Part shown: positions 31,764 to 45,570 of the stretch, in pieces
Position numbering within the stretch: position 1 is the stretch's first letter
Layout: the number at the start of each line of letters is the position of its first letter
Assembly (NCBI RefSeq): GCF_003569005.1
Contig: NZ_BCUR01000004.1
Location: 1 to 64,000 of the forward strand
DNA length: 64,000 bases
Source: Vibrio superstes
Lineage (GTDB): Bacteria > Pseudomonadota > Gammaproteobacteria > Enterobacterales > Vibrionaceae
Reading direction: 5' to 3'
Notes under the pieces: model-generated
Told to the model about the DNA's origin: nothing
Databases searched by the model: none
What the model saw: only the letters and a program-made list of their open reading frames with translations
Translations under genes and position numbers: made by a program

Positions 31764-33125
31764 ATGACTAACGATACTATTGTGGCTCAAGCCACAGCGC
31801 CAGGACGTGGCGGAGTAGGCATAATTCGAGTTTCAGGCCCACAGGCCAACCAAGTCGCACAATTAGTCGTAGGGCGAGAGCTTCAGCCTAGACGAGCTGA
31901 ATACCTACCTTTTGTGGATGATGCCGGAGTGCAGCTGGACCAAGGCATCGCACTGTACTTCCCAAACCCTAACTCCTTCACTGGCGAAGATGTATTAGAG
32001 CTTCAGGGCCACGGTGGCCCAGTTGTAATGGATATGCTGATTAAGCGCATCCTATCGATCTCAGGCATTCGTCCTGCGCGTCCAGGCGAGTTCTCTGAGC
32101 GTGCATTTCTCAATGACAAGATGGATTTAACCCAGGCAGAAGCCATTGCTGATCTGATTGATGCCAGCTCAGAAGAAGCAGCCAAATCCGCGCTACAATC
32201 ACTTCAAGGTGAGTTCTCAAAGCGCATCACCACTTTAGTTGAGTCGTTGATTCATCTACGTATCTATGTGGAAGCGGCCATTGACTTTCCTGAAGAGGAA
32301 ATCGACTTTCTAGCCGATGGTAAAGTGAGCACTGACTTACAAGCTATCATCAACAACTTAGAAGCCGTGCGCGCAGAAGCCAATCAAGGTGCAATCATAC
32401 GCGAAGGCATGAAAGTGGTCATTGCTGGTCGCCCAAATGCAGGCAAATCAAGCTTGCTCAATGCCCTTTCTGGCAAAGAGTCTGCCATTGTTACTGATAT
32501 CGCAGGCACCACACGTGACGTACTCAGAGAGCACATTCATATTGACGGTATGCCACTGCATATCATAGATACTGCAGGCCTTCGTGAGGCCTCTGACGAA
32601 GTTGAGAAGATAGGTATTGAGCGTGCTTGGGAAGAGATACAACAAGCCGACCGTGTATTGTTTATGGTTGATGGCACCACTACGGATGCTACGAACCCTC
32701 AAGAAATCTGGCCTGAGTTTGTAGATAAATTGCCGAACAATATGGGAATGACCGTCATTCGCAATAAGGTTGACCAAACCCAAGAGACACTGGGTATTTG
32801 TCATGTGAACGACCCTACCCTTATTCGTTTAAGCGCAAAGACAGGCCAAGGTATCGATGCCCTACGTAACCATCTAAAAGAGTGCATGGGATTCTCAGGA
32901 AACACCGAAGGTGGCTTTATGGCGCGCCGCAGACACCTTGACGCCCTAGATAAGGCAGCAGAGCATCTGTCTATTGGCCAGCAGCAATTAGAGGGCTTTA
33001 TGGCAGGTGAAATCCTGGCGGAAGAGCTCAGGATCACTCAACAATATCTCAATGAGATCACTGGAGAGTTCAGTTCCGACGATCTTCTCGGTCGCATCTT
33101 CTCATCATTCTGTATAGGAAAATAA
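31764..33125 (+). CDS. mnmE: tRNA uridine-5-carboxymethylaminomethyl modification GTPase MnmE
   Basis: With MnmG (34.0-35.9 kb) it makes the cmnm5U modification at the tRNA wobble position. It is 453 aa (E. coli 454). The N-terminal formyl-THF-binding domain begins [22 protein letters not shown]. The G domain inserted in the helical domain has G1 GRPNAGKSS, the TTRD switch, G3 DTAG and G4 NKVD. The C-terminal FCIGK holds the conserved Cys. It is followed 2 nt later by mioC. Confidence 0.96.
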   Translation: MTNDTIVAQATAPGRGGVGIIRVSGPQANQVAQLVVGRELQPRRAEYLPFVDDAGVQLDQGIALYFPNPNSFTGEDVLELQGHGGPVVMDMLIKRILSISGIRPARPGEFSERAFLNDKMDLTQAEAIADLIDASSEEAAKSALQSLQGEFSKRITTLVESLIHLRIYVEAAIDFPEEEIDFLADGKVSTDLQAIINNLEAVRAEANQGAIIREGMKVVIAGRPNAGKSSLLNALSGKESAIVTDIAGTTRDVLREHIHIDGMPLHIIDTAGLREASDEVEKIGIERAWEEIQQADRVLFMVDGTTTDATNPQEIWPEFVDKLPNNMGMTVIRNKVDQTQETLGICHVNDPTLIRLSAKTGQGIDALRNHLKECMGFSGNTEGGFMARRRHLDALDKAAEHLSIGQQQLEGFMAGEILAEELRITQQYLNEITGEFSSDDLLGRIFSSFCIGK

Positions 33126-33127
33126 AC

Positions 33128-33568
33128 ATGTCCATGATTCATTTGATCACAGGTAGCACCTTAGGTGGGGCAGAATACGTTGCCGATCATCTTAATGATT
33201 TACTGCAAGAGATGGGTAAAGATACCGAGATACACAACCAGCCAAATCTCGATGAAATTCCCGCTAAAGGGATTTGGTTAATCGTCACCTCGACCCACGG
33301 TGCAGGTGATTATCCAGAAAATATTCAGCCGTTTATTGAGCAACTTCAGCAAACGCCACCCAACACTCAGGATCTCAACTATGCGATTATCGCTATTGGT
33401 GATTCAAGCTATGACACCTTCTGCGGTGCAGGATTGCATTGCCAAGAGCTACTTGAGGATATTGGTGCTACCCCATTATCGGAGTGCCTAACCATCGATG
33501 TACTGCGCCATCCCGTTCCAGAAGAGGCCGCTGAAGAGTGGTTCGAAGACCACAAACACCTGTTTTAA
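33128..33568 (+). CDS. mioC: FMN-binding flavodoxin-like protein MioC
   Basis: A 146-aa flavodoxin-like protein (E. coli 147). The FMN phosphate loop is [12 protein letters not shown] near the N-terminus, with [12 protein letters not shown] and [13 protein letters not shown] binding the isoalloxazine. In E. coli it supports biotin synthase electron transfer, and its transcription enters oriC. Here too it points at the origin, but a terminator lies between. Confidence 0.92.
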   Translation: MSMIHLITGSTLGGAEYVADHLNDLLQEMGKDTEIHNQPNLDEIPAKGIWLIVTSTHGAGDYPENIQPFIEQLQQTPPNTQDLNYAIIAIGDSSYDTFCGAGLHCQELLEDIGATPLSECLTIDVLRHPVPEEAAEEWFEDHKHLF

Positions 33569-33597
33569 GCCTGATTTACTCGCTTGAAGATAACTAG

Positions 33598-33630
33598 GCC
33601 GATGCGCATTTTTGCTCATCGGCTTTTTTT
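33598..33630 (+). terminator. terminator between mioC and oriC
   Basis: Stem GCCGATG/CATCGGC (33598-33604 with 33617-33623) followed by seven T. It would shield oriC from mnmE-mioC transcription. Confidence 0.85.
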
Positions 33631-33677
33631 TACTGGTTTGTTTGCTCACAAAATGACCGCTATTTAACCCCCAGCTC

Positions 33678-33925
33678 TGTGGATAACTACATAGGTATTC
33701 AGTGATCAACCTATAGTTATCCCAATAACAACTTGTAGTGATCCACCCACCTGTGCATAACCCCCTATTTTGATCCCAGCTAATACAGAACTAGATCCGG
33801 TAGAGATCACAACAAGTGATCCTACCAAAGCTGTTGATCTTGTTGATCAAATAGTAGTTATCCACAATAGATCTGTTGCTTAATAATAGATCTAATAAAA
33901 GATCTATATAAAGATCTTATATATA
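33678..33925. other. chromosomal replication origin oriC
   Basis: The mioC-mnmG gap has the E. coli-type origin layout. DnaA boxes are TGTGGATAA (33678-33686, perfect, inverted), TGTGCATAA (33752-33760, inverted) and TTATCCACA (33858-33866, perfect), with weaker ones at 33717 and 33739. An AT-rich unwinding element follows towards mnmG with four 13-mers starting GATCT at 33870, 33889, 33901 and 33913; the last three repeat every 12 bp. Twelve GATC Dam/SeqA sites lie between 33703 and 33916. The 33926-34044 stretch leads into mnmG without another recognisable feature. Confidence 0.93.
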
Positions 33926-34044
33926 TTTAGCAGAGCGTAAATTGTGTAAAACATTAAAAGCAATTTTCTAATGATCAGAAAGAAGGTAGAATACGCCTCC
34001 TTTTTGTTCACTCATTTCACGATAGCGATATCCGAGGCCAACTC

Positions 34045-35943
34045 ATGCTTTATCACGAAAAATTTGATGTCATCATCGTTGGTGGTGGTCATGCTGGTAC
34101 TGAAGCTGCATTGTCTGCAGCAAGAACGGGCCAAAAGACACTTTTGTTGACCCATAATATTGATACTTTGGGGCAGATGTCTTGCAACCCAGCCATTGGC
34201 GGTATTGGTAAGGGCCATCTCGTGAAAGAGGTTGATGCTATGGGTGGATTAATGGCCAGGGCCATTGATCACGCAGGCATTCAATTTAGAACACTGAACG
34301 CTTCAAAGGGTCCTGCTGTGCGCGCTACTCGCGCTCAAGCCGATCGCGCCCTGTACAAAGCGTTTGTACGATCAGAATTAGAAAACACCCCTAATCTAAC
34401 GTTGTTTCAACAATCAGTGGATGACTTGATCGTTGAAAACGATCAAGTTAAGGGTGTTATTACTCAGATGGGCCTCAAATTCGAAGCCAAAGCTGTTGTG
34501 CTAACGGTTGGTACCTTTTTAGGTGGCAAGATCCATATTGGAATGGAAAGCGCCTCAGGAGGCCGTACAGGCGATCCTTCTTCGATCGCTCTCGCGCAGC
34601 GTTTACGTGATCTTCCGTTTAGAGTTGATCGACTAAAAACAGGTACTCCACCGAGGATCGATGCTCGTAGTGTTGATTTTAGCCAGCTTGAAGTGCAGCA
34701 CGGAGACAATCCGACCCCTGTATTTTCGTTCATGGGTAACCGCAGCCAGCAGCCACCTCAGGTACCGTGTTACATTACGCATACCAACGAAGCTACTCAT
34801 GAAGTGATTCGCAACAACCTAGATCGCAGCCCAATGTATGCCGGCGTGATCGAAGGTATTGGACCAAGATACTGCCCATCTATTGAAGATAAAGTGATGA
34901 GATTTGCTGACAAAAATAGTCACCAAATATTCATCGAGCCAGAAGGTTTAACCACGCACGAACTCTATCCAAACGGCATCTCAACAAGTTTGCCATTTGA
35001 TGTACAAGTTCAGATCGTTCGTTCAATGAAGGGTTTTGAAAATGCTCATATTGTTCGTCCTGGTTACGCTATCGAATACGACTTCTTTGACCCTAGAGAC
35101 CTAAAACACACCTATGAAACCAAGTTTATTCAAGGTTTGTTCTTAGCGGGCCAAATTAACGGTACTACAGGCTACGAAGAAGCGGCAGCACAAGGCTTGA
35201 TGGCGGGTCTTAATGCGAGTCTGTACTCTCAAGAAAAAGAAGGTTGGTCGCCTCGACGTGATCAAGCATACATGGGTGTGCTTATCGATGACTTGTCTAC
35301 CATGGGCACTAAGGAACCGTATCGTATGTTTACGTCAAGAGCGGAATACCGTTTGTTGCTTCGAGAAGACAATGCCGATATTCGCTTAACCGAAAAAGCA
35401 CACGAGCTTGGATTGGTTTCTGAAGAACGTTGGGCTCGATTCAATCAGAAAATGGAAAACATGCAGCTTGAACGTCAACGTCTTGCCAGCACGTGGATCA
35501 ATCCTAAGTCTGAGGGCGTAGATCAACTGAATGCTGTATTAAAAACTCCACTGACACGAGAAGCGAGTGGAGAGGATCTTTTGCGTAGACCTGAGCTGAC
35601 TTATCAACAGCTTACTGAGTTAGAAGGCTTTGGCCCTGCCCTTGAAGATCAACAAGCTTCTGAGCAAGTTGAGATCCAAGTGAAATACGAGGGCTACATT
35701 CAGCGCCAGCAAGACGAGATCGCCAAGTCGATGCGTCATGAGAACACTCAATTGCCAACAGATATCGATTTCTCTTTGGTCTCTGGCTTGTCCAATGAAG
35801 TGGTAGCAAAACTGACGGATACCAGACCAGAAACGATAGGCATCGCCTCTCGAATCTCAGGAATCACACCAGCAGCTATTTCTATCCTGTTGGTTTATCT
35901 AAAGAAGCAAGGCCTGCTTAAGAAAGGTGAGGAAGTCGCATAA
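34045..35943 (+). CDS. mnmG: tRNA uridine-5-carboxymethylaminomethyl modification enzyme MnmG (GidA)
   Basis: FAD-dependent partner of MnmE in cmnm5U34 synthesis. It is 632 aa (E. coli 629). The FAD-binding [18 protein letters not shown] is at the N-terminus, followed by [36 protein letters not shown] and the two conserved Cys regions (NPAIGG-adjacent Cys and [10 protein letters not shown]) are present. Its start lies about 120 nt after the oriC unwinding element, so its promoter may influence origin firing as in E. coli. rsmG follows immediately. Confidence 0.97.
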   Translation: MLYHEKFDVIIVGGGHAGTEAALSAARTGQKTLLLTHNIDTLGQMSCNPAIGGIGKGHLVKEVDAMGGLMARAIDHAGIQFRTLNASKGPAVRATRAQADRALYKAFVRSELENTPNLTLFQQSVDDLIVENDQVKGVITQMGLKFEAKAVVLTVGTFLGGKIHIGMESASGGRTGDPSSIALAQRLRDLPFRVDRLKTGTPPRIDARSVDFSQLEVQHGDNPTPVFSFMGNRSQQPPQVPCYITHTNEATHEVIRNNLDRSPMYAGVIEGIGPRYCPSIEDKVMRFADKNSHQIFIEPEGLTTHELYPNGISTSLPFDVQVQIVRSMKGFENAHIVRPGYAIEYDFFDPRDLKHTYETKFIQGLFLAGQINGTTGYEEAAAQGLMAGLNASLYSQEKEGWSPRRDQAYMGVLIDDLSTMGTKEPYRMFTSRAEYRLLLREDNADIRLTEKAHELGLVSEERWARFNQKMENMQLERQRLASTWINPKSEGVDQLNAVLKTPLTREASGEDLLRRPELTYQQLTELEGFGPALEDQQASEQVEIQVKYEGYIQRQQDEIAKSMRHENTQLPTDIDFSLVSGLSNEVVAKLTDTRPETIGIASRISGITPAAISILLVYLKKQGLLKKGEEVA

Positions 35944-36573
35944 ATGAGCTTACATCAACAACTTCAGCAACTGATCGCTAAAACCGATCTGACCGTTTCT
36001 GATAAGCAACTGGATCAATTGGTTGGCTACGTCGAGCTCCTCAACAAATGGAACAAGGCCTATAACCTAACCTCAGTTCGTAACCCTAGCGACATGCTAG
36101 TGAAGCACATTATGGACAGCATAGTGGTATCACCGCACCTTGATGGGAAGCGGTTTATCGATGTGGGTACGGGGCCTGGATTACCGGGCATTCCGTTGTC
36201 AATTATGAACCCGGACTGTGAATTTTTCTTGCTTGATAGCTTAGGCAAGCGTATACGTTTTATTAAACAAGTTGTGCATGAGCTAAAGATTGAGAATGTG
36301 ACTCCAGTTTTAAGCCGTGTAGAGGAATTTCAACCAGAGGTTAAGTTTGATGCGGTGTTGAGCCGAGCATTTGCTTCTATGACCGATATGGTAAATTGGT
36401 GCCGTCACTTGCCAAAAGAAGGCTCCGGCGTCTTTTACGCCCTCAAAGGACAAGCTTCACAGGAAGAGATAGAGCAACTTCCTGAATGGTGTAGCGTGAT
36501 CCAGGTCAAACCTTTGATAGTGCCTGAGCTTGAAGGTGAACGACATCTTGTAATCTTAACAGACCGAGTTTAG
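35944..36573 (+). CDS. rsmG: 16S rRNA (guanine527-N7)-methyltransferase RsmG (GidB)
   Basis: SAM-dependent methyltransferase that makes m7G527 in 16S rRNA; its loss gives low-level streptomycin resistance in other bacteria. It is 209 aa (E. coli 207). The SAM-binding motif [17 protein letters not shown] and the substrate segment [15 protein letters not shown] are clear. The ATG directly follows the mnmG stop codon. Confidence 0.96.
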   Translation: MSLHQQLQQLIAKTDLTVSDKQLDQLVGYVELLNKWNKAYNLTSVRNPSDMLVKHIMDSIVVSPHLDGKRFIDVGTGPGLPGIPLSIMNPDCEFFLLDSLGKRIRFIKQVVHELKIENVTPVLSRVEEFQPEVKFDAVLSRAFASMTDMVNWCRHLPKEGSGVFYALKGQASQEEIEQLPEWCSVIQVKPLIVPELEGERHLVILTDRV

Positions 36574-36587
36574 GGAAGAGAGCCAAC

Positions 36588-37361
36588 GTGGGAAGAATTA
36601 TATCAATTGCCAATCAGAAAGGTGGCGTAGGTAAAACAACGACCTGCGTGAATCTAGCTGCTTCTATGGCCGCGACCAAGCGCAGCGTTTTGGTTATCGA
36701 TCTCGATCCCCAGGGCAACGCGACGATGGCGAGTGGCGTCGACAAATATCAAGTTGAAACAACCGCTTATGATCTGTTGGTTGAAGAAACCCCTTTCGCT
36801 GAGGTTGTGACTCGTTCAACGACGGGTGGCTATGACCTCATTGCGGCGAACGGTGACGTGACCGCCGCTGAGATTAAACTAATGGAAGTGTTTGCTCGTG
36901 AAGTAAGGCTAAAGAATGCCTTGTCGGGTGTGCGCGATCAGTATGATTTTATCTTCATCGACTGCCCTCCTTCGCTCAACCTTCTGACGATTAACGCTAT
37001 GGCCGCCTCTGATTCGGTTTTGGTTCCAATGCAATGTGAATACTTTGCTTTGGAAGGACTGACGGCGCTAATGGATACCATCAGCAAGCTAGCTGCAGTC
37101 GTTAACGAGAATTTGAAGATTGAAGGCCTATTACGCACCATGTTTGATCCACGAAACCGTTTATCAAACGAGGTTTCGGATCAGCTGAAGCAGCACTTTG
37201 GCACCAAAGTGTACCGTACTGTCATTCCAAGAAACGTACGCTTAGCTGAGGCACCAAGTCATGGTAAACCAGCAATGTATTACGATAAGCAGTCTGCAGG
37301 TGCTAAAGCCTACCTTGCGTTGGCGGGTGAGATGCTTCGTCGTGAAGAAGTTGCTGTATAA
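36588..37361 (+). CDS. parA: chromosome partitioning ATPase ParA
   Basis: Walker-type ATPase that drives origin segregation with ParB and parS. It is 257 aa with a GTG start (36588) 14 nt after rsmG. The deviant Walker A QKGGVGKTTTCVN near residue 10 and FIDCPPSLNLLT (Walker B) are visible. It belongs to the chromosomal Soj-like branch, having no N-terminal DNA-binding extension. parB follows after 19 nt. Confidence 0.96.
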   Translation: MGRIISIANQKGGVGKTTTCVNLAASMAATKRSVLVIDLDPQGNATMASGVDKYQVETTAYDLLVEETPFAEVVTRSTTGGYDLIAANGDVTAAEIKLMEVFAREVRLKNALSGVRDQYDFIFIDCPPSLNLLTINAMAASDSVLVPMQCEYFALEGLTALMDTISKLAAVVNENLKIEGLLRTMFDPRNRLSNEVSDQLKQHFGTKVYRTVIPRNVRLAEAPSHGKPAMYYDKQSAGAKAYLALAGEMLRREEVAV

Positions 37362-37380
37362 AAAATATTTCTAAGGAAAA

Positions 37381-38283
37381 ATGTCAATGTCCAAGCGTGG
37401 CTTAGGTAAAGGATTAGATGCACTGTTATCTACCAGTGCAATGGCAAGGGAAAAAAACACGCCATCGGCAGCGCAACAATCGGTTTCTCACTCTGACAGC
37501 GGTGATATGCAAGATATCGCTGTTGAGCGTTTACAGCCAGGTGTCTATCAGCCAAGAACAGAGATGGATGAGGAAGCTCTTGCTGAGCTAAGCGCCTCTA
37601 TTCGCTCTCAAGGCATTATTCAGCCTATTGTTGTCCGTCAAGTAGACACTGACAAATATGAAATTATCGCGGGTGAGCGTCGCTGGCGTGCTGCCAAGCT
37701 TGCTGGACTGACCCTGGTTCCTTGTGTGGTCAAGCGAGTGCAAGATAAAGCTGCTATCGCTATGGCCCTTATCGAGAACATCCAGCGTGAAAACCTCAAT
37801 GCGGTCGAAGAAGCTCATGCTTTGGAAAGCCTGCGTACTAAATTTGAACTTTCACACCAACAAATAGCCGAAGTCATCGGTAAATCTAGAGCGGCAGTAA
37901 GCAACCTATTACGTCTTAATCAGCTAGAAAGTGAAGTAAAGAGCCTAGTTTCAAATGGTCTACTCGACATGGGGCATGCTAGAGCCCTGTTAGCCGTTGA
38001 CGGTGAGCAACAAGTTGAACTGGCACAGCATGCAGTAAAAAAGCAACTTACGGTTCGCCAAACAGAGCAATTAGTAAAAAAATCGCTTCAGCCACCGGCC
38101 AAGGTTGACGAAAAAAGCATCGATCAGGACGCTGTTTTGTTGTCAGAAAAATTGTCACAAAAATTAGGAAACGACGTTTCTTTGATCCGGGGCAAAAATG
38201 GTAAGGCTAAATTGACGATTAGTATTGATGCACCTCACAAATTAGAGCAGTTAATCGCCAAGCTAGAGCGCATCGTGGGATAA
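37381..38283 (+). CDS. parB: chromosome partitioning protein ParB
   Basis: CTP-dependent DNA clamp that loads at parS and spreads. It is 300 aa. The start is MSMSKRGLGKGLDALLS. The ParB/Srx CTPase motif GERRWRAAKLAG and LIENIQRENLNAVEEA lie in the N-terminal half, the helix-turn-helix (HQQIAEVIGKSRAAVSNLLR) around residue 165, and a dimerisation C-terminus follows. It ends the mnmG-rsmG-parA-parB unit, 149 bp before atpI. Confidence 0.96.
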   Translation: MSMSKRGLGKGLDALLSTSAMAREKNTPSAAQQSVSHSDSGDMQDIAVERLQPGVYQPRTEMDEEALAELSASIRSQGIIQPIVVRQVDTDKYEIIAGERRWRAAKLAGLTLVPCVVKRVQDKAAIAMALIENIQRENLNAVEEAHALESLRTKFELSHQQIAEVIGKSRAAVSNLLRLNQLESEVKSLVSNGLLDMGHARALLAVDGEQQVELAQHAVKKQLTVRQTEQLVKKSLQPPAKVDEKSIDQDAVLLSEKLSQKLGNDVSLIRGKNGKAKLTISIDAPHKLEQLIAKLERIVG

Positions 38284-38432
38284 TTGATCCTGTTCAATTT
38301 ACGTGCAATTAGGTTCACAATTACTTGTGTTTTTCGTGAATATTTGCGCATAATGCGTGACGTTGAATACAAAATTCGAAATTTTCGCTTGATTTTAACA
38401 AAAGCGGGAATTGTTTTTCGAGGAAAGAATAC

Positions 38433-39637
<1,205 letters not shown>

Positions 39638-39680
39638 ATTTATAAACGTAAACTCTAAAATTAATATTGGAGAATTTTAA

Positions 39681-39938
<258 letters not shown>

Positions 39939-40004
39939 GCCATAATTTGAGACAGATTCGTTTGTCACAAGTTAATTGTTAGTCAACTTATAGGAGTAGC
40001 TGTT

Positions 40005-40475
40005 GTGGAAATGAACGCAACAATGCTGGGTCAAGCTATCTCGTTTGCTATGTTTGTCTGGTTCTGCATGAAATATGTATGGCCACCAATCATTGAAGCA
40101 ATCGAAGAACGTCAGAAGAAAATTGCTGACGGTCTTTCTGCTGCTGAACGCGCAGAAAAGAATTTGAACCTAGCACAAGCCAACGCTTCTGAGCAATTGA
40201 AAGAAGCGAAGCGCACAGCAACTGAGATCATTGATTCAGCGAATAAACGTAAAGCTCAAATTATTGATGAAGCACGTGAAGATGCACAGGCAGAACGCCA
40301 AAAAATCCTCACGCAAGCTGAAGCAGAAGTTGAAGCTGATCGTAGCCGCGCTCGAGATGAACTGCGCAAACAAGTTGCTACTCTGGCTATTGCTGGTGCC
40401 GAGAAAATTTTGGAGCGCTCAATCGATAAAGATGCGCAAAAAGATATTCTTGAAAACATTACTGCAAAACTTTAA
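40005..40475 (+). CDS. atpF: ATP synthase F0 subunit b
   Basis: Peripheral stalk subunit, 156 aa (same as E. coli). One N-terminal membrane helix ([20 protein letters not shown]) is followed by a long charged coiled coil. I use GTG at 40005 because AGGAG (39992-39996) precedes it by 8 nt; ATG at 40011 is the alternative. Confidence 0.96.
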   Translation: MEMNATMLGQAISFAMFVWFCMKYVWPPIIEAIEERQKKIADGLSAAERAEKNLNLAQANASEQLKEAKRTATEIIDSANKRKAQIIDEAREDAQAERQKILTQAEAEVEADRSRARDELRKQVATLAIAGAEKILERSIDKDAQKDILENITAKL

Positions 40476-40489
40476 CAGAAGGGGCGCAT

Positions 40490-41023
40490 ATGTCTGATTT
40501 GGTAACAATCGCACGCCCCTATGCTAAAGCAGCATTCGAATTTGCGGTGGATAAAGACGCATTAGACCAATGGGGTCAAATGTTGGCTTTTGCCGCCGAA
40601 GTGACAAAGCACCATGAAGTTTCTGATTTACTGGATGGCTCATTAACAGCCAGCAAACTATCTGAACTTTTCATTGCGATTTGTGGCGAACAGCTTGATG
40701 AACATGGCCAAAACCTAATTAAGGTAATGGCAGGTAATGGTCGATTAAAGGCTCTACCTTATGTTCTTGCTGAGTTCTTAGCTCTTCGAAGAGAGCACGA
40801 CAAGTTTATTGAAGTAGACGTTATTTCTGCTTCAGACCTGTCGAAGCAACAGCAAGACGACATGATAAGCAAGTTAGAGCAACGCTTTGACCGCAAAGTG
40901 AAGCTGAATTGCAGTATAGATGAGACCCTACTTGGTGGGGTTATTATTCGAGCCGGAGACCTAGTCATTGATAACTCAGCGCGAGGTCGTTTGAACCGCC
41001 TGAGCGATGCATTGCAGTCTTAA
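40490..41023 (+). CDS. atpH: ATP synthase F1 subunit delta
   Basis: Connects the b-dimer stalk to the top of the alpha3-beta3 head, 177 aa. It has the N-terminal [12 protein letters not shown] motif and the C-terminal [20 protein letters not shown]. It is followed by atpA after 13 nt. Confidence 0.96.
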   Translation: MSDLVTIARPYAKAAFEFAVDKDALDQWGQMLAFAAEVTKHHEVSDLLDGSLTASKLSELFIAICGEQLDEHGQNLIKVMAGNGRLKALPYVLAEFLALRREHDKFIEVDVISASDLSKQQQDDMISKLEQRFDRKVKLNCSIDETLLGGVIIRAGDLVIDNSARGRLNRLSDALQS

Positions 41024-41036
41024 TGGGGATTGGAGC

Positions 41037-42578
41037 ATGCAACTTAATTCCACGGAAATAAGCGATCTAATTAAACAACGTATCGAGTCTTTCGAAGTTG
41101 TTAATGAAGCTCGCAACGAAGGCACTATCGTTTCGGTAAGCGATGGTATCATTCGTATCCACGGCCTTGCAGAAGTAATGCAAGGCGAAATGATTGAATT
41201 ACCGGGTGGCCGTTACGCGCTAGCACTTAACCTCGAGCGTGACTCGGTTGGTGCGGTAGTAATGGGCCCATTTGCTGACCTACAGGAAGGCATGAAAGTA
41301 ACAGGTACTGGTCGTATCCTTGAAGTACCAGTAGGCCCAGAACTACTAGGTCGTGTTGTAAACACGCTTGGTGAGCCTATTGATGGTAAAGGTCCGATCG
41401 ATGCGAAACTAACTTCTCCTGTAGAAGTAATCGCACCGGGCGTTATCGACCGTAAGTCGGTAGACCAACCTGTACAAACTGGTTATAAGTCAGTTGACTC
41501 AATGATCCCTATCGGTCGTGGTCAGCGTGAACTTATCATCGGTGACCGTCAGACTGGTAAAACAGCGATGGCAATCGATGCCATCATTAACCAGAAAGAT
41601 TCTGGTATTTTCTCCATTTATGTAGCAATCGGTCAGAAAGCTTCAACTATCGCGAACGTTGTTCGTAAGCTTGAAGAATCTGGTGCACTAGCAAACACTA
41701 TTGTTGTTGTTGCTTCTGCGTCTGAGTCTGCTGCACTGCAATACCTAGCGCCTTACGCTGGTTGTGCAATGGGTGAATACTTCCGCGATCGCGGCGAAGA
41801 CGCACTAATCATCTACGATGATTTGTCTAAGCAAGCGGTAGCGTACCGTCAAATCTCTCTACTACTGAAACGTCCACCGGGTCGTGAAGCATTCCCTGGT
41901 GACGTATTCTACCTCCACTCCCGTCTACTAGAGCGTGCTGCTCGCGTAAACGAAGAGTATGTAGAGCGTTTCACTAAGGGTGAAGTAAAAGGTAAGACCG
42001 GTTCTTTGACTGCTCTTCCTATTATCGAAACCCAAGCAGGTGACGTATCAGCATTCGTACCTACTAACGTAATCTCGATTACTGATGGCCAGATCTTCCT
42101 TCAAACTGAACTATTCAACGCAGGCGTACGTCCAGCTGTTGACCCAGGTATCTCGGTATCTCGTGTAGGTGGTTCAGCGCAGACTAAGATCATCAAGAAA
42201 CTGTCTGGTGGTATTCGTACCGCATTGGCTCAATACCGCGAACTAGCAGCATTTGCTCAGTTCTCTTCAGACCTTGATGAAACGACTAAGAAGCAACTTG
42301 ATCACGGTGCAAAAGTGACAGAACTGATGAAACAGAAGCAATACGCTCCTATGTCAGTTTTCGACCAAGCACTAGTTATCTTTTCTGCTGAGCGCGGCTT
42401 CCTAAACGATGTAGAACTTAACAAAGTTCTAGATTTTGAAGCTGCTCTACTGTCGTACGCTCATGGTCAATACGCTGATCTAGCGGAAGAGATCAACCAA
42501 ACGGGTGCTTACAGTGACGAGATTGAAGCTCAGCTTCAGAAGATCGTAACTGACTTTAAAGCAACCCAAACCTGGTAA
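41037..42578 (+). CDS. atpA: ATP synthase F1 subunit alpha
   Basis: Non-catalytic nucleotide-binding subunit of F1, 513 aa (same as E. coli). Start [16 protein letters not shown] at 41037, with GGAG 5 nt upstream; in-frame residues before it overlap atpH and are not family-like. P-loop [11 protein letters not shown] and the signature [17 protein letters not shown] are visible. Strong codon bias. Confidence 0.98.
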   Translation: MQLNSTEISDLIKQRIESFEVVNEARNEGTIVSVSDGIIRIHGLAEVMQGEMIELPGGRYALALNLERDSVGAVVMGPFADLQEGMKVTGTGRILEVPVGPELLGRVVNTLGEPIDGKGPIDAKLTSPVEVIAPGVIDRKSVDQPVQTGYKSVDSMIPIGRGQRELIIGDRQTGKTAMAIDAIINQKDSGIFSIYVAIGQKASTIANVVRKLEESGALANTIVVVASASESAALQYLAPYAGCAMGEYFRDRGEDALIIYDDLSKQAVAYRQISLLLKRPPGREAFPGDVFYLHSRLLERAARVNEEYVERFTKGEVKGKTGSLTALPIIETQAGDVSAFVPTNVISITDGQIFLQTELFNAGVRPAVDPGISVSRVGGSAQTKIIKKLSGGIRTALAQYRELAAFAQFSSDLDETTKKQLDHGAKVTELMKQKQYAPMSVFDQALVIFSAERGFLNDVELNKVLDFEAALLSYAHGQYADLAEEINQTGAYSDEIEAQLQKIVTDFKATQTW

Positions 42579-42622
42579 TTGGTTGGTGACTTGAAAGAGT
42601 CACCTACTAACGGAGAGTAACG

Positions 42623-43489
42623 ATGGCCGGCGCAAAAGAAATACGTAATAAAATCGGTAGTGTTAAAAGCACACAGAAGATTACGAAAGCTATGCAAATG
42701 GTGGCAGCTTCAAAAATGCGTCGCTCGCAAGATGCGATGGGAGCTTCCCGACCATATGCAGAAACAATGCGTAAGGTGATCGGTCATTTGGCTAGCGGTA
42801 GCCTAGAGTACAAACATCCGTACTTAGAGGAACGCGAAGCCAAGCGTGTTGGTTACATCATAGTTTCTACCGACCGTGGTTTGTGTGGCGGCTTGAACAT
42901 TAACTTGTTCAAAAGAGCTGTTCTAGATATGCAAACCTGGAAGGAAAGTGGTGCTGACGTTGACGTTGCCGTTATCGGCACGAAAGCAACAGCATTCTTT
43001 AACAACAGTGGCGCACAAGTGTCTGCTCAAGTTTCTGGTCTAGGCGATGAGCCAAGCCTTGAAGACTTGATCGGTTCTGTAGGCGTAATGTTGAAGAAAT
43101 ATGATGAAGGTGAGTTGGATCGCCTTTTCATAGTGTTCAACAAGTTTGTAAACACTATGATTCAAGAACCAACGATCGATCAATTACTGCCTTTACCTAA
43201 ATCAGACAGCGAAGAGATGCAACGCGAGCATCAGTGGGACTACATTTACGAGCCAGAGCCAAAACCTCTACTTGATGCACTTCTGATTCGTTATATCGAA
43301 TCAAGCGTGTACCAAGGCGTGGTTGAGAACCTAGCTTGTGAACAGGCCGCTCGAATGATGGCGATGCAAGCAGCTACGGATAACGCAACTAACCTGATTG
43401 AAGATCTAGAGCTTGTGTATAACAAAGCTCGTCAGGCTGCGATTACCCAAGAGCTATCAGAAATTTGTTCTGGTGCCGCTGCGGTTTAG
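42623..43489 (+). CDS. atpG: ATP synthase F1 subunit gamma
   Basis: Central rotor shaft of F1, 288 aa. The N-terminal coiled coil ([21 protein letters not shown]) and the C-terminal one ([20 protein letters not shown]) form the axle. [11 protein letters not shown] is conserved. It lies between alpha and beta genes as usual. Confidence 0.97.
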   Translation: MAGAKEIRNKIGSVKSTQKITKAMQMVAASKMRRSQDAMGASRPYAETMRKVIGHLASGSLEYKHPYLEEREAKRVGYIIVSTDRGLCGGLNINLFKRAVLDMQTWKESGADVDVAVIGTKATAFFNNSGAQVSAQVSGLGDEPSLEDLIGSVGVMLKKYDEGELDRLFIVFNKFVNTMIQEPTIDQLLPLPKSDSEEMQREHQWDYIYEPEPKPLLDALLIRYIESSVYQGVVENLACEQAARMMAMQAATDNATNLIEDLELVYNKARQAAITQELSEICSGAAAV

Positions 43490-43508
43490 TTTTAGGACAA
43501 CGAATTAG

Positions 43509-44927
<1,419 letters not shown>

Positions 44928-44945
44928 GTCTGATTAGGAGGCAAT

Positions 44946-45368
44946 ATGGCAGCAATAACCTTTCACCTTGACGTGGTAAGCGCAGAGAAAAAACTTTTTT
45001 CTGGTCGCGTAGAGACGTTCCAGGTGTCCGGTAGCGAAGGTGAGCTTGGTATTTTCCATGGCCACACCCCGCTGTTGACCGCTATTACTCCTGGTATGGT
45101 TCGCATCGTTAAGCAACACGGCCACGAAGAGTTCATTTATGTCTCTGGTGGTATCGTTGAAGTTCAGCCTGGTACAGCTACTGTACTGGCTGATACGGCA
45201 ATCCGTGGTGAAGATATCGATGCTTCCAAAGCAGAAGAAGCCAAACGCAAAGCTGAGGAGACTATTCATAATCAGCACGGCGATATGGACTTTGCTCAGG
45301 CAGCCAGTGAATTGGCTAAAGCGATTGCTCAGGTACGAGTTGCAGAACTCACCAGAAAGCGTCGCTAA
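44946..45368 (+). CDS. atpC: ATP synthase F1 subunit epsilon
   Basis: Rotor foot and regulatory subunit, 140 aa. The N-terminal beta-sandwich ([31 protein letters not shown]) is followed by the inhibitory helical hairpin. AGGAGG precedes the ATG. It is the last gene of atpIBEFHAGDC, followed by a strong terminator. Confidence 0.97.
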   Translation: MAAITFHLDVVSAEKKLFSGRVETFQVSGSEGELGIFHGHTPLLTAITPGMVRIVKQHGHEEFIYVSGGIVEVQPGTATVLADTAIRGEDIDASKAEEAKRKAEETIHNQHGDMDFAQAASELAKAIAQVRVAELTRKRR

Positions 45369-45392
45369 TAACATTAGCCATAGCGTAACGAC

Positions 45393-45419
45393 AAAGGTGA
45401 CCTTAGGGTCACCTTTTTG
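45393..45419 (+). terminator. rho-independent terminator of the atp operon
   Basis: Stem AAAGGTGACC/GGTCACCTTT (45393-45402 with 45407-45416) with a T-tract. Confidence 0.92.
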
Positions 45420-45460
45420 TTTAAGTGCTTAAACAAAAATCATGGGTTAATATATAGCTC

Positions 45461-45509
45461 AGTGACTTCTGGATGTTGCGCGAAAGGCGCGTGTCATCCT
45501 GAGGTCACT
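45461..45509 (+). repeat. long imperfect stem-loop upstream of glmU
   Basis: Left arm 45461-45480 and right arm about 45486-45509 are complementary over about 20 positions with a few mismatches and a 2-nt offset. They meet at a GCGC-GAAAG-GCGC tip; TATATA runs (45451-45456 and 45514-45519) could extend the base. No T-tract follows. It may be a glmU leader structure, an independent small RNA, or a small dispersed repeat. Confidence 0.55.
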
Positions 45510-45570
45510 TATTTATATAATAATGAGTTAAACCAATAAAAAATTAACGATCAGTTTCAAGGAATAAGTG

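Noticed and set aside
41007..41036. Upstream in-frame start of atpA
   Set aside because: It overlaps atpH, and the internal ATG at 41037 has GGAG and the exact family N-terminus.
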